From positions 310,001 to 374,000 of the forward strand of contig NZ_CP100350.1 of assembly GCF_024204685.1 (NCBI RefSeq): DNA of 64,000 nt. The letters run 5' to 3'. The DNA comes from Gilvimarinus sp. DA14. Lineage in GTDB: Bacteria > Pseudomonadota > Gammaproteobacteria > Pseudomonadales > Cellvibrionaceae. Within the stretch, counting starts at the first letter, position 1. Every line of letters starts with the position of its first letter. The notes under the pieces are model-generated. The model was not told the DNA's origin and did no database searches. It worked only from the letters and a program-made list of their open reading frames with translations. This document shows positions 1-8,138 of the stretch, one piece after another. The translations under genes and the position numbers were made by a program.

Positions 1-723
1 CCCGATAGTTCAGAAGAAGTCGCGCGTCTACGTGAGCTGATCAACCAGACATCAGAAAAGGCGCTGGCGCTGTGCCTGTTGGCTCAATCCAGTGTGGAGG
101 ATGCCCCAGTCATCACTTCGCAAGAACTGGAAATGTTGAAATCTTTGGCGCCGGATAATGCGGTGGTGGACGATATTCTTGCTGAGCACGCTTATCGTTC
201 TGGTGATTTTTCTCAAGCGTTAGAGCATTTTCAGAACGCCGGAAATGCGCCGAGCAATAATGCCTATCAGGCGAAATATATAGAGATGATTGGCGATGTG
301 TACCTTGATCGCTACGGTTATCTCACCGGCGATGAGTTCACAGATATACTAGGCGTGAGCGCGGCTCAGACGGTGCCTGGCTTGAGATTCGTTCATCAGG
401 TTTGCTATGCAAACGCCCTTGATGCTGCTTGGCATAGTGCGTGTGCCAAACGTGCGGACGTTTTATTTAGGCAAGGAGAAACGCTGGTCGAACGCGCGGT
501 CGGCGCTGGTCTAGCGTTAGATTTCGACGACACTAATGCTGCGCGGTATAGCGAGCAGATTCAACGAGATCAATTGGAGTTTATGGAGTTGAGCGAAGCC
601 TTGAATGAGAAAATTACCGTTTCCGGCGGCATGATTAACCGCGAGCTTTGGCAGGAATATATCGCCCTCTACGAACAAGAAAGGCAACTGGCTGCGTTAC
701 GTTTTCTGGTGAAAAGATTGTAA
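1..723 (+). CDS. C-terminal part of a helical-repeat hypothetical protein (5' truncated by window edge)
   Basis: The reading frame is open from base 1 to the TAA at 721-723, so the gene starts outside the window; the internal TTG at 79 is not needed as a start. The visible 240 residues are acidic and mostly helical. A TPR-like stretch can be seen (motif HAYRSGDFSQALEHFQNAG), followed by a longer region with no motif I recognise, and there is no membrane segment in the visible part. Function unknown; a TPR-type scaffold or regulator is an inference from the helical pattern. It is followed by a repeat element rather than by an operon partner. Confidence 0.6.
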   Translation, partial: PDSSEEVARLRELINQTSEKALALCLLAQSSVEDAPVITSQELEMLKSLAPDNAVVDDILAEHAYRSGDFSQALEHFQNAGNAPSNNAYQAKYIEMIGDVYLDRYGYLTGDEFTDILGVSAAQTVPGLRFVHQVCYANALDAAWHSACAKRADVLFRQGETLVERAVGAGLALDFDDTNAARYSEQIQRDQLEFMELSEALNEKITVSGGMINRELWQEYIALYEQERQLAALRFLVKRL

Positions 724-783
724 GAGGCTAAGATAGCTTTGATAAACGGATCAGGTGAAACCTGTACATCCAATGATCAGAGT

Positions 784-996
784 GGCACACCTGGGGCCCC
801 TGCGAATGAGCCGAACGAAGGCCTGTTTTTGTGGGTAAGCACGCAGGACGCGTGCGCAAGTATCGCCGGGACAGGGAGGTCTTGTCGATACGGCCCTCAA
901 AAATAGGCCGTAGTGAGGGGGACCCGTCAGGGCCATTCGTCGGGGTGGGCTTCTCTTTTCGTTAGGTTTCTGTTGGCCAAACAACAGAAAAGTAAC
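784..996 (+). repeat. Interspersed ~210 bp repeat, copy A
   Basis: This stretch aligns over nearly its whole length with the reverse complement of 7842-8042. Shared blocks include GAGCCGAACG, GCAAGTATCGCCG, CGATACGGCC, AATAGGC, AGTGAGGG, CAGGGCC and a terminal AGAAAAGT. It has an internal symmetric layout (AGGCCTGTTTTT facing AAAAATAGGCC, GTATCG facing CGATAC) and ends in an imperfect hairpin built from TTCTGTTG and CAACAGAA. Short open frames across it (for example 751-984 on the minus strand) look like by-products. I see no transposase. Confidence 0.75.
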
Positions 997-1052
997 TCGC
1001 TACGCCCGGCGATGCGGGCATATAAAAAGCCGTTAATTTATTAACGCCCAAT

Positions 1053-1086
1053 AAAAAACCGCCACAGCAGTCTCCTGCTGTGGCGG
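1053..1086 (-). terminator. Rho-independent terminator of the DEAD-box helicase gene
   Basis: Perfect 12 bp stem CCGCCACAGCAG / CTGCTGTGGCGG with a TCTC loop at 1059-1086. On the minus strand it is followed by TTTTTT (1058-1053). It lies 25 bp beyond the helicase stop codon. Confidence 0.9.
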
Positions 1087-1110
1087 TACATCAATTACCC
1101 GTAGGTGAGC

Positions 1111-2808
1111 TTACGCTTTACGCTTACGCGGCTTAGCCTTCCCCTTATCCCCACCTTTACGCATAGGCCCGCGGTCCTCACTCAGTGACAACTGCTGACC
1201 ACGCACATGCAGCGAGGCAATTTTCTTCGTCTGTGCGGGAGCTAGGTCTTCAGGCAGATCCAAGGTCGCGAAGCTGTCGAACAGTTTAATCTGGCCGATG
1301 CTGCGGCCTTTTAAACCGGCTTCGTTGGCGATGGCACCGACGATATCACCTGGGCGTGCGCCGTGGTTGCGGCCCACTTCAATGCGGTAGCGCTTCATGC
1401 CTTCTTCCGGGCCACGGTTGCTGCGACGGGGGCGTTCGCCACGCTCGCCGCGATCACGGCTGCGCTCGCGCTCGGGTTTGATTTCGGCAAATTTAACCTG
1501 CAGCGGACGGTTCTTTTGCAGCAGGTAGGCCAGGGCGGTGGCAATCGCTTCTGGCTCTAGGTCGTTCTCACGGCTGTATTTGGCCAGCAGCTCTTCGAAA
1601 AAGCTCATGTCTTCTTCGCTGTTGACCACATCGGTAATCTGCTGCAAGAACTGATCGATACGCGCGGCACTGACCGTGTCGCCGCTGGGCAGCTTCATGG
1701 CTTCAATGCGCTGGCCGGTGGCTTTCTCGATTGAGTAAAGCAGGCGTTTTTCGCGCGGGGCGACAAACAAGATGGCTTTGCCCGAGCGACCGGCGCGGCC
1801 GGTGCGGCCAATGCGGTGTACGTAGGCTTCGCTGTCGTAAGGAATGTCGTAGTTAATAACGTGGCTGACGCGCTCAACGTCAATACCGCGGGCGGCAACG
1901 TCGGTGGCAATCAGAATATCCAGCGATTTGTTTTTTAAGCGCTCAATGGTGCGCTCGCGCAGCGCCTGGTTCATGTCGCCGTTAATGGCGGCAGCACTGT
2001 AACCACGGGCTTCGAGTTTTTCGGCAAGTTCGACGGTGGCGGTTTTGGTGCGCACGAACATGATGATGCCGTCGAAAGGCTCCACTTCCAGAATACGGGT
2101 TAGGGCATCCAGTTTGTTGGTGCCGCTTACCATCCAGTAGGCCTGCTCGATGTTGCTGCCAGTGGTGCTTTCGCGGGCAATTTTAATTTCTTCGGGCGAG
2201 CGCAGGTAGGTGTTGGCAACACGGCGAATTTCTTTGGGCATGGTGGCCGAAAACAACGCGGTTTGGCGGGTCTCGGGGGTGTGCTCCATAATCCAGGTCA
2301 CGTCGTCAATAAAGCCCATGCGCAGCATTTCGTCGGCTTCGTCCAGCACCATGGCTTTAAGGCCGGATAAATCCAGACTGCCGCGACGCAAATGGTCCAT
2401 AACACGGCCGGGGGTGCCTACCACCACTTGAGCGCCACGCTTTAACTGGCGCAGCTGGCCGCGCATATCCTGACCGCCGTAAATGGGCAGTACGTGAAAG
2501 TTGTTCAGCTCGCTAGCATAGCTTTGAAAGGCTTCGGCGACCTGAATGGCCAGTTCGCGGGTCGGGGCCAACACCAGCACTTGGGTGTCGGTGCTCTTGG
2601 TGTCGATGCTCGACAGCAGGGGCAGGGCAAAAGCGGCGGTTTTACCGGTACCGGTTTGTGCCAGGCCGACAATATCTTTACCGTCCAGCAGCGCGGGAAT
2701 GGCGCGTGCTTGAATCGGTGAGGGGGTTTCGTAGCCAATTTTAGAAATGGCGTTAAGAACGGGCTGAGACAGGTTCAGCTCGGAAAAAGCAATGTTTTCT
2801 GATGACAT
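1111..2808 (-). CDS. deaD: ATP-dependent DEAD-box RNA helicase DeaD/CsdA
   Basis: Cytoplasmic RNA helicase; the CsdA/DeaD family acts in ribosome assembly, RNA decay and cold growth. From the ATG at 2808 it has 565 residues. The Q motif is near residues 8-35 (SPIQARAIP), the Walker A QTGTGKT at 51-57, PTREL near 82, DEAD at 156-159, SAT at 187-189, and HRIGRTGRAGR in the second RecA domain. A DbpA-type RNA-binding domain follows (RIEVGRNHGARPGDIVGAI...), then a basic KGKAKPRKRKA tail. The open frame extends to 2886, but the first 26 residues have no family character, and the ATG at 2808 has GGATGT just upstream. A strong terminator follows, so it is probably monocistronic with a long leader. 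Confidence 0.95.
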   Translation of the reverse strand: MSSENIAFSELNLSQPVLNAISKIGYETPSPIQARAIPALLDGKDIVGLAQTGTGKTAAFALPLLSSIDTKSTDTQVLVLAPTRELAIQVAEAFQSYASELNNFHVLPIYGGQDMRGQLRQLKRGAQVVVGTPGRVMDHLRRGSLDLSGLKAMVLDEADEMLRMGFIDDVTWIMEHTPETRQTALFSATMPKEIRRVANTYLRSPEEIKIARESTTGSNIEQAYWMVSGTNKLDALTRILEVEPFDGIIMFVRTKTATVELAEKLEARGYSAAAINGDMNQALRERTIERLKNKSLDILIATDVAARGIDVERVSHVINYDIPYDSEAYVHRIGRTGRAGRSGKAILFVAPREKRLLYSIEKATGQRIEAMKLPSGDTVSAARIDQFLQQITDVVNSEEDMSFFEELLAKYSRENDLEPEAIATALAYLLQKNRPLQVKFAEIKPERERSRDRGERGERPRRSNRGPEEGMKRYRIEVGRNHGARPGDIVGAIANEAGLKGRSIGQIKLFDSFATLDLPEDLAPAQTKKIASLHVRGQQLSLSEDRGPMRKGGDKGKAKPRKRKA

Positions 2809-3182
2809 GAATACATCCAATTGTGGCGCGGGGCGCCGATTGCAAAATGGCGTAATGCGTACGCCGCGAGTCGGAGATTGACTCAAACAGACAGGTCAGG
2901 GCGCCAAAGCGCCGGTAACAATCACAGGTTTACCGCAGTGCCCGCAGGCCGCTGCTTTCAGGTATCTAATTCAGGCGGGAAATACATAACCGCTTGAGGC
3001 ATACGCTGGAGTAAATCTCCATCAGTAGTTGCCTCATAGCACGGTGCGCAAATGGCGCGGGTCTCGAACGGAGCTCTTAGGGCTCTTGTGAGGCTTTCAC
3101 TGAGGGCGCGGAGTATAGGGTATTGTTTAACCTTTGGCCAGTACTTTCGTGCTAATCTTGCACAAAAGTAATGGGCGGGCTT
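2809..3182. other. Divergent intergenic region between deaD and the winged-helix-like gene
   Basis: About 370 bp with no credible gene. It must hold the promoters of the two divergent genes. On the deaD side it is long enough for an extended 5' untranslated leader, as is known for csdA-type genes. It contains short inverted pieces (GGCGCC...AAAGCGCC near 2899-2913) but no clear -35/-10 pair that I would commit to. Confidence 0.4.
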
Positions 3183-4028
3183 ATGAGTAGGGACTCACAG
3201 CAAAAACATCTATCCACCACGGCGCTGGCGAAGGCGATTGGTAAAGACAGTAAAGAGCTGTTTATTTTGCTGGCCAACAGCGGTTGGATTATTAAGGTGG
3301 ACGGTCACTGGCAGTTGACCGAGAAGGGGCGTTTTGAAGGCGGTACCTACGCCAACCACCCCAAGTATGGTGAGTATATTGTGTGGCCCGAAAGTTTGAA
3401 GAACCATCCGGTGATGGGGCTGTTACCCGAGGCGCCGTTGGGTGCGCGTAACTTGGCGTTAAAGCTCAGCCTGCCGGCGCGATTAATTAATGTGTTGCTG
3501 GCCGAGCGCGGCTGGATTGAAAAGCACGTGCACGGCTGGCTGGCGACCGAGGCGGGTAAAGCCCTGGGGGCGCAGCAGCACGTCAGCGAGAGCACCGCTA
3601 TCCCTTTTGTAACCTGGCCCGAAACCTTGCTGGATAACCCAGCCTTGCAGCAGACCGTGGCGGCTTTAAAGCCCGATGCGGCACATTGCTTAGACGGCCA
3701 CGAGCCTGCCGAGAGCGGCTTAAACCTGATTAACAATTGGCTGTATGTCACAGGCTTAACACACGCCCGACGTTATGCTTTGGCATTGACCTTGGGGCAA
3801 TACCGTGATCAATCAGTGACGGTTGATTTTTATTTACCGCAGCAGCGGGTGGCCATTGTGTATTGGCCTGCCGAAGCCGCTCCGGGAAAGTTGGCCGCCA
3901 CGCTTGAATTGCGCGAAAAACTCAAGGCCGCCCACTGTCCGGTAATTGAATTAGAGCAAGCGCAGCTGGATAATCTGGACGAAGTGTTAGCGCGCGAGCT
4001 GATGAAGCTCGGAGTTGCTGTTTATTAA
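3183..4028 (+). CDS. Hypothetical protein with two winged-helix-like repeats and a nuclease-like C-terminal domain
   Basis: 281 residues from the ATG at 3183 (GGGCGGG precedes it; the ATG at 3171 has no ribosome site). Residues ~8-75 and ~85-150 are diverged copies of one module: each has a small helical DNA-binding-like part (STTALAKAIGKDSKELFILL; ARNLALKLSLPARLINVLL), then GW, a T-EAGK/TEKGR turn and a WPE(S/T)L motif. The C-terminus (VTVDFYLPQQRVAIVYWP ... RELMKLG) resembles the DUF559/Vsr-like nuclease core, but a Val stands where relatives carry Glu (IEYW in Pseudomonas proteins as I recall them, often mislabelled glycerol kinase). Nucleic-acid binding is an inference. The HIT gene follows 14 bp later, so the two are probably co-transcribed. 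Confidence 0.7.
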   Translation: MSRDSQQKHLSTTALAKAIGKDSKELFILLANSGWIIKVDGHWQLTEKGRFEGGTYANHPKYGEYIVWPESLKNHPVMGLLPEAPLGARNLALKLSLPARLINVLLAERGWIEKHVHGWLATEAGKALGAQQHVSESTAIPFVTWPETLLDNPALQQTVAALKPDAAHCLDGHEPAESGLNLINNWLYVTGLTHARRYALALTLGQYRDQSVTVDFYLPQQRVAIVYWPAEAAPGKLAATLELREKLKAAHCPVIELEQAQLDNLDEVLARELMKLGVAVY

Positions 4029-4042
4029 TTAAGGAGGCCACT

Positions 4043-4435
4043 ATGGCAAGTGTATTCAGCAAAATCATTGCCGGTGAATTGCCGGGGCATTTTGTTTACG
4101 AGGATGATATCGCGGTGGCCATAATGACCATTGCGCCGCTAAAAGATGGCCATGTACTGGTGATTCCCCGCGAGGAAATCGACCACTGGTACGACCTGCC
4201 CGCCGAGACTCTGGCGCATCTGACTGTTATTAGCCAAAAGGTAGCCAAGGCGCTGCAAAAGGCTTTTCCGGCCACCCGCGTGGGTATGATGATCGCGGGG
4301 CTGGAAGTGCCCCACACCCACCTTCACTTGGTGCCTATGGATGAAATGAGCGAGCTGGATTTTGCCAATGCCAAGCCCGCTGAAGGTGATGTGCTGGCTG
4401 CTCAGGCAGAGAAGATTAAGGCGGAGTTGGAGTAA
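4043..4435 (+). CDS. HIT family nucleotide-binding hydrolase
   Basis: 130 residues, the usual length for a HIT (histidine triad) protein. The nucleotide-binding triad HTHLHLVP is at 91-98, with the N-terminal SKIIAGELPGHFVYEDD and PREEIDHWYDL blocks also typical. Family members hydrolyse nucleoside phosphoramidates or dinucleotides in the cytoplasm; the substrate here cannot be deduced. A strong AAGGAGG stands before the ATG. It follows the winged-helix-like gene closely and is followed by a palindrome with a T run. Confidence 0.92.
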   Translation: MASVFSKIIAGELPGHFVYEDDIAVAIMTIAPLKDGHVLVIPREEIDHWYDLPAETLAHLTVISQKVAKALQKAFPATRVGMMIAGLEVPHTHLHLVPMDEMSELDFANAKPAEGDVLAAQAEKIKAELE

Positions 4436-4450
4436 AGCTGTCGGACGACT

Positions 4451-4508
4451 GATGTCTGAGGTCTGACGCGTTAGCATCTGACTTCAGACATCCGACTTCA
4501 GGCTTTTT
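4451..4508. terminator. Inverted repeat with T run between convergent genes
   Basis: GATGTCTGAGGTCTGA (4451-4466) faces TCTGACTTCAGACATC (4477-4492), a 16 bp stem with one mismatch. CTTTTTAA follows on the plus strand (4503-4510). It probably terminates the HIT operon. The stem is itself made of repeating GTCTGA units, so it may derive from a small dispersed repeat. Confidence 0.55.
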
Positions 4509-5043
4509 AATAAGCCTTATACTCCCGTACCTCGCCATAGGGAAGTTTGGGCAGTGATTCGGCAATCAGCTCCAGGGCTTCTACGTAAACTTTTTTTACA
4601 TCCGGCTTTAACCCTACGCGCATGCGCCGTGACAGCATAGTCACTGGGAATAGGCACTCTTCGACGCTCATGGCGCACAGGGCGCGCGAGCGGCCCACTT
4701 TGTCTTCGTACACTTTCCAGGTTAGCTCTTGTTCGTCTTTGAGCATGACATCGCCCAGTACCACTCCCAGCGCCTGCTGGGTGATGGTGTCATCTTTTTT
4801 GACCAGCTCGCGGTCGATAATGCGTTGCAAGGTGCTCAGGTCTGATTTGTCGCCGCGAATCTGGCTGCCTAAGTTTTCCCGCGCTAACCGGTCGATACGT
4901 GCACGCTGTTGCGATAAAAAACTTTCATCGGTCCAGCTTAAATCGCTGATGGTGACCACATCTGGGTTGTCATTTTGCTGCGCCTGAACACTGCTGCAGA
5001 CGACTAGTGCGATGAACGTCAGCCATTTAATTGATGCTTTCAT
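4507..5043 (-). CDS. Secreted DUF3806-type protein
   Basis: 178 residues with a clear signal peptide (MKASIKWLTFIALVVCSSVQA) and probable cleavage after VQA, so periplasmic. The mature part has the DUF3806 look: a helical region with RARIDRLAREN, then QQALGVVLGDVML and an SRALCAM-CLFP segment ending in a YVEALELI helix. The function of the domain is not established. It overlaps the upstream GltS-like gene by 17 bp, so the pair is translationally coupled. Confidence 0.8.
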   Translation of the reverse strand: MKASIKWLTFIALVVCSSVQAQQNDNPDVVTISDLSWTDESFLSQQRARIDRLARENLGSQIRGDKSDLSTLQRIIDRELVKKDDTITQQALGVVLGDVMLKDEQELTWKVYEDKVGRSRALCAMSVEECLFPVTMLSRRMRVGLKPDVKKVYVEALELIAESLPKLPYGEVREYKAY

Positions 5044-6595
5044 GGGGTACCTCTTTGTTCGCTTTGCCGGCGCTGCTGGCGTGCGCCTGGTCCTGGTCGT
5101 CTATCAGAGTCACAGGCTCGGGGTGAAGTTCACTTAACGGCGCCGATAACCCAGATGCCATAACAATTTGCACATGGTCGCGGCGCAGTCCGCGCGGCTC
5201 CGCAACCCCGCAGGCGTGGGCAATCAGGCCTACGCCGTAGGTCATATTGCGTTGATAGTGGGCCACACGCTCGGCTTTGTCGGCCGGGACGAGGCCGCGC
5301 TGCAGTTTCGGGTCGTGGGTGGTGACCCCAGTGGGGCAGGTATTTTTGTGACACTGCATGGCCTGAATACAGCCCAGGGCGAACATAAAGCCCCGCGCGC
5401 TCACGGTAAAATCAGCGCCGCAGGCCAGGGCCCAGGCGACTTTAGAAGGGGTAACCAGCTTGCCCGAGGCGATCACTTTAATACGGCTTTTTAAGCCGTG
5501 CTGGGTTAGCAAGTCACACACCCAGGGCAGGCTCTCTTTGAGCGGCAGGCCCACATAATCTATCAACGGCTGGGGGGCGGCGCCGGTACCGCCGTCGCAG
5601 CTGTCAATGGTTATAAAGTCCGGTGCCCGGTCGATGCCGCGTTGTTTTATGGCAGCGACTAAATCTTCCAGCCATTGCTTGCTGCCAATGACCGCTTTAA
5701 AGCCCACGGGTTTGCCGGTGACTTCACGCACATGCTCAATCATATCCAGTAGATCATCCACCGAACGGATATCCGGGTGGCCGTTGGGGCTGATGGAGGC
5801 GTGACCTTCGGGAATGCCGCGAATAGCGGAAATTTCGGCCGAGACTTTTTCGGCGGGCAGAATACCGCCCTTGCCGGGTTTGGCTCCTTGGCTGAGCTTG
5901 ATCTCAATCATTTTTACCTGTTCGTGCTCGCCCAGGTGCTTTAGCCGTTCATCGCTGAGGTGGCCTTCGTGGTTGCGCACGCCGTATTTGGCGGTGCCTA
6001 TCTGGAACACGACATCGCAACCGCCTTCCAGGTGGTAGGGCGACAGGCCACCCTCGCCGGTATTGAGCCAGCAGCCCGCTTTGGCGGCGCCTGCGGAAAG
6101 CGCGCGTACGGCGGGCTTGGACAAGGCACCAAAGCTCATGCCGCTGATGTTAAAAATGGAACTGGTGGTGTAGGGCTTGCGGCAATAGGGGCCTACAATC
6201 ACCTCTGAGGGCAGCGCGGCATCTTTTTCCAGCGTGGGAAAGGCGGAGTTTAGAAACATCACTTCGCCGGTTTTACTTAAATCGCGGGTTGAGCCGAAAG
6301 CGACATTGGCGTCCACATTTTTGGCCGAGCGATACACCCAGGCGCGCTCGGCGCGGTTAAAGGGCAGCTCTTCACGGTCCATGGCAAAAAAGTACTGGCG
6401 AAAAAATTCCCCCAAGTGTTCAAACAGGTAGCGAAAGCGGCCAATGACCGGGTAGTTGCGGCGAATGGTGTGAGCGCTTTGGTTGACATCGACCACATAC
6501 ATAATGACCACGGCGATAATGGTCAGGACAATGGCGCCGGTAAATAAGATGGCAATAATGCCCAGTAAATTCAGGGCGAGAGAGCTATCATTCAT
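5027..6595 (-). CDS. Membrane-anchored FMN-binding glutamate synthase family protein
   Basis: 522 residues. An N-terminal membrane helix (about residues 8-36, LLGIIAILFTGAIVLTIIAV) is followed by a GltB-central-domain fold: GMSFGALSKPAVRALSAGA, NTGEGGLSPYHLEGG, QIGTAKYG, SQGAKPGKGGILP, ISPNGHPDI, DSCDGGTGAAPQPL and ASGKLVTPSK. A cysteine region CIQAMQCHKNTCPTGV matches the 3Fe-4S ligand area of glutamate synthase. It lacks the glutaminase domain and is a stand-alone member; the physiological reaction of this subfamily is unclear. It is coupled to the secreted DUF3806 gene downstream. Confidence 0.85.
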   Translation of the reverse strand: MNDSSLALNLLGIIAILFTGAIVLTIIAVVIMYVVDVNQSAHTIRRNYPVIGRFRYLFEHLGEFFRQYFFAMDREELPFNRAERAWVYRSAKNVDANVAFGSTRDLSKTGEVMFLNSAFPTLEKDAALPSEVIVGPYCRKPYTTSSIFNISGMSFGALSKPAVRALSAGAAKAGCWLNTGEGGLSPYHLEGGCDVVFQIGTAKYGVRNHEGHLSDERLKHLGEHEQVKMIEIKLSQGAKPGKGGILPAEKVSAEISAIRGIPEGHASISPNGHPDIRSVDDLLDMIEHVREVTGKPVGFKAVIGSKQWLEDLVAAIKQRGIDRAPDFITIDSCDGGTGAAPQPLIDYVGLPLKESLPWVCDLLTQHGLKSRIKVIASGKLVTPSKVAWALACGADFTVSARGFMFALGCIQAMQCHKNTCPTGVTTHDPKLQRGLVPADKAERVAHYQRNMTYGVGLIAHACGVAEPRGLRRDHVQIVMASGLSAPLSELHPEPVTLIDDQDQAHASSAGKANKEVPHESIN

Positions 6596-6686
6596 AAGAG
6601 CTTGTTTTCACGGTTGTGTTTTGTTGCTTAGTGCGCGTTATGATAGGCGTTTTTCAGCGTTGGCGCATTGCTTAGGAGAAGTGAAT

Positions 6687-7049
6687 ATGGGGTTTTTCGC
6701 GCGTTTACTACTGATTTTATTGGTTATTGCGGTGTCGGCGCAGGGCGCGGCACTGTACTGGGGTTATCAGCAACACATGCAGCTTAAGGCCCGGGTGGCC
6801 GAGCTGGAAAGCCAATCGGCGGATTTACAGGCGCGCGCCCAGGCGCTCAGCAACACAATTAAGAAAATGGAGCAGGATTCGGTTGGCGCTATGGTGAAAA
6901 AGGCCAACCAGGTGATCGTGCAGGGCTGGGATGCGATCATCAACTCGGTGGAAGCGGAGATGGATCGCGCCCGCGAAGCGCTTGAGCATTTAGATGACGA
7001 GCCTGCCACTGGCGGACAAGCTGCGCCGCAAACACAGCCAGCTCCTTAA
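6687..7049 (+). CDS. Small single-pass membrane protein with coiled coil
   Basis: 120 residues from the ATG at 6687, which AGGAG (6674-6678) precedes by 8 bp; the GTG at 6681 is too close to it. One N-terminal membrane helix (GFFARLLLILLVIAVSAQGA) precedes a coiled-coil stretch (LKARVAELESQSADLQARAQ) and a second helix, then an acidic Pro/Gln-rich tail. The topology suggests a large soluble part outside the inner membrane. Function unknown. The next gene starts 28 bp later and is also membrane-anchored. Confidence 0.65.
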   Translation: MGFFARLLLILLVIAVSAQGAALYWGYQQHMQLKARVAELESQSADLQARAQALSNTIKKMEQDSVGAMVKKANQVIVQGWDAIINSVEAEMDRAREALEHLDDEPATGGQAAPQTQPAP

Positions 7050-7077
7050 AACTAATTTTCGGCAAAGGAATACCTAT

Positions 7078-7836
7078 ATGAAAGCGTTAAAAATCATTCT
7101 GATTATTTTACTGGTGCTGTTTTTGTTGATAGGCGGCGGTATTTATTATTTGGTTAAAAACTTAGACACCATAGTCGCGGGTGCGATTGAGCGTATTGGC
7201 ACCGAGGTGCTGCAAACCGAAGTCAGCCTAGACTCCACTCACTTTGAGCTAAAGCAGGGGAGAGGCGAGCTGCACGGTTTGTCTATCGCCAACCTGGAAG
7301 GCTTTAATGAGCCCTACCTGTTTCAGTTAAATGAGGTTGCCCTGCAGGTTGAGCCGGCCACCTTGCGCGACCCGGTGATCGTTATCGATGAAATCCTGAT
7401 CGATGGCGCGCAGTTAACGGTTGAGGACAAAGGTATTGCGCAAACCAATATTCAAGAGTTGATGCGCCGCTTGAATCAGGGAAGCTCGCAAGAAGAAGCA
7501 CAGCCGGAGTCATCCTCAGGCGCCGCACCGCGCTTTATGGTGGAAAAACTGAGCTTTACCGATATTTCCATGGACTTGGTATCGCCGCAGTATAAAAATC
7601 GCACCGTGGCTCTGAGCGATATTACCCGAACCAATCTGGGCGATCGCGAAAACGGCTTAACCGGGCCCCAGCTGGCGAAAGCCATTGTTCAGCCATTGAT
7701 CGATAAAGCGCGCGATCGTGCCGAGGCTGAACTTAAATCTCGTGCCCAAGACGCCGCGCAAAAGGCGATTGAAGAGAATTTGTCAGACGAAGATAAAGAG
7801 AAAGTGAATCAGTTGCGTGGGTTGTTGGGGCAGTAA
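7078..7836 (+). CDS. AsmA-like membrane-anchored protein
   Basis: 252 residues from the ATG at 7078, with AAAGGA upstream; the frame runs back to 6994, but that part overlaps the previous gene and has no family character. A strong N-terminal membrane helix (LKIILIILLVLFLLIGGGIYY) is followed by an AsmA/DUF748-like beta-rich region (LKQGRGELHGLSIANLEGF, EILIDGAQLTVED). The C-terminal ~70 residues are charged and helical. AsmA-like proteins face the periplasm and act in envelope lipid homeostasis; the exact role here is unknown. Probably co-transcribed with the preceding coiled-coil gene. Confidence 0.75.
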   Translation: MKALKIILIILLVLFLLIGGGIYYLVKNLDTIVAGAIERIGTEVLQTEVSLDSTHFELKQGRGELHGLSIANLEGFNEPYLFQLNEVALQVEPATLRDPVIVIDEILIDGAQLTVEDKGIAQTNIQELMRRLNQGSSQEEAQPESSSGAAPRFMVEKLSFTDISMDLVSPQYKNRTVALSDITRTNLGDRENGLTGPQLAKAIVQPLIDKARDRAEAELKSRAQDAAQKAIEENLSDEDKEKVNQLRGLLGQ

Positions 7837-7841
7837 TACTT

Positions 7842-8042
7842 GTCACTTTTCTGCTTGTCCAGAAAAGTAACCAAAAGAAGACACCCCGGTTCGCGGCCCT
7901 GCGGGTGCCCTCACTCCAGCCTATTTTAGCGGGCCGTATCGACGCGCCGTCCATGGCGCGGCGATACTTGCGTGAGCGTCCTGCTCACTTACCCCCTAAA
8001 ATAGGCCTCCGTTCGGCTCGCTCGCAGGGGGGCGGGTGTGCC
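7842..8042 (-). repeat. Interspersed ~200 bp repeat, copy B (inverted relative to copy A)
   Basis: The reverse complement aligns with 784-996. This copy carries a perfect 9 bp hairpin, ACTTTTCTG-CTTGTC-CAGAAAAGT, at 7845-7868, and internal facing blocks CTATTTTAG / CTAAAATAG and CGGGCCGTATCGACGCGCC / GGCGCGGCGATACTTGCG. It begins 5 bp after the stop codon of the AsmA-like gene, so the hairpin may double as a terminator. The open frame at 7905-8135 is a by-product. Confidence 0.75.
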
Positions 8043-8138
8043 AAAGTTAGATATGGGCAGTTTTTCGTTGTCTTTCTCGGCCACGAGCTTAATTTAGTCA
8101 AACTTGTTTGCGGCAATCATATTGTGAGGTCTTAGGGA

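Noticed and set aside
751-984. 77-codon minus-strand frame within repeat copy A
   Set aside because: Lies entirely in an interspersed repeat, and the other copy does not keep the same frame.
7905-8135. 76-codon plus-strand frame in repeat copy B
   Set aside because: Same reason; no ribosome site and repeat-derived composition.
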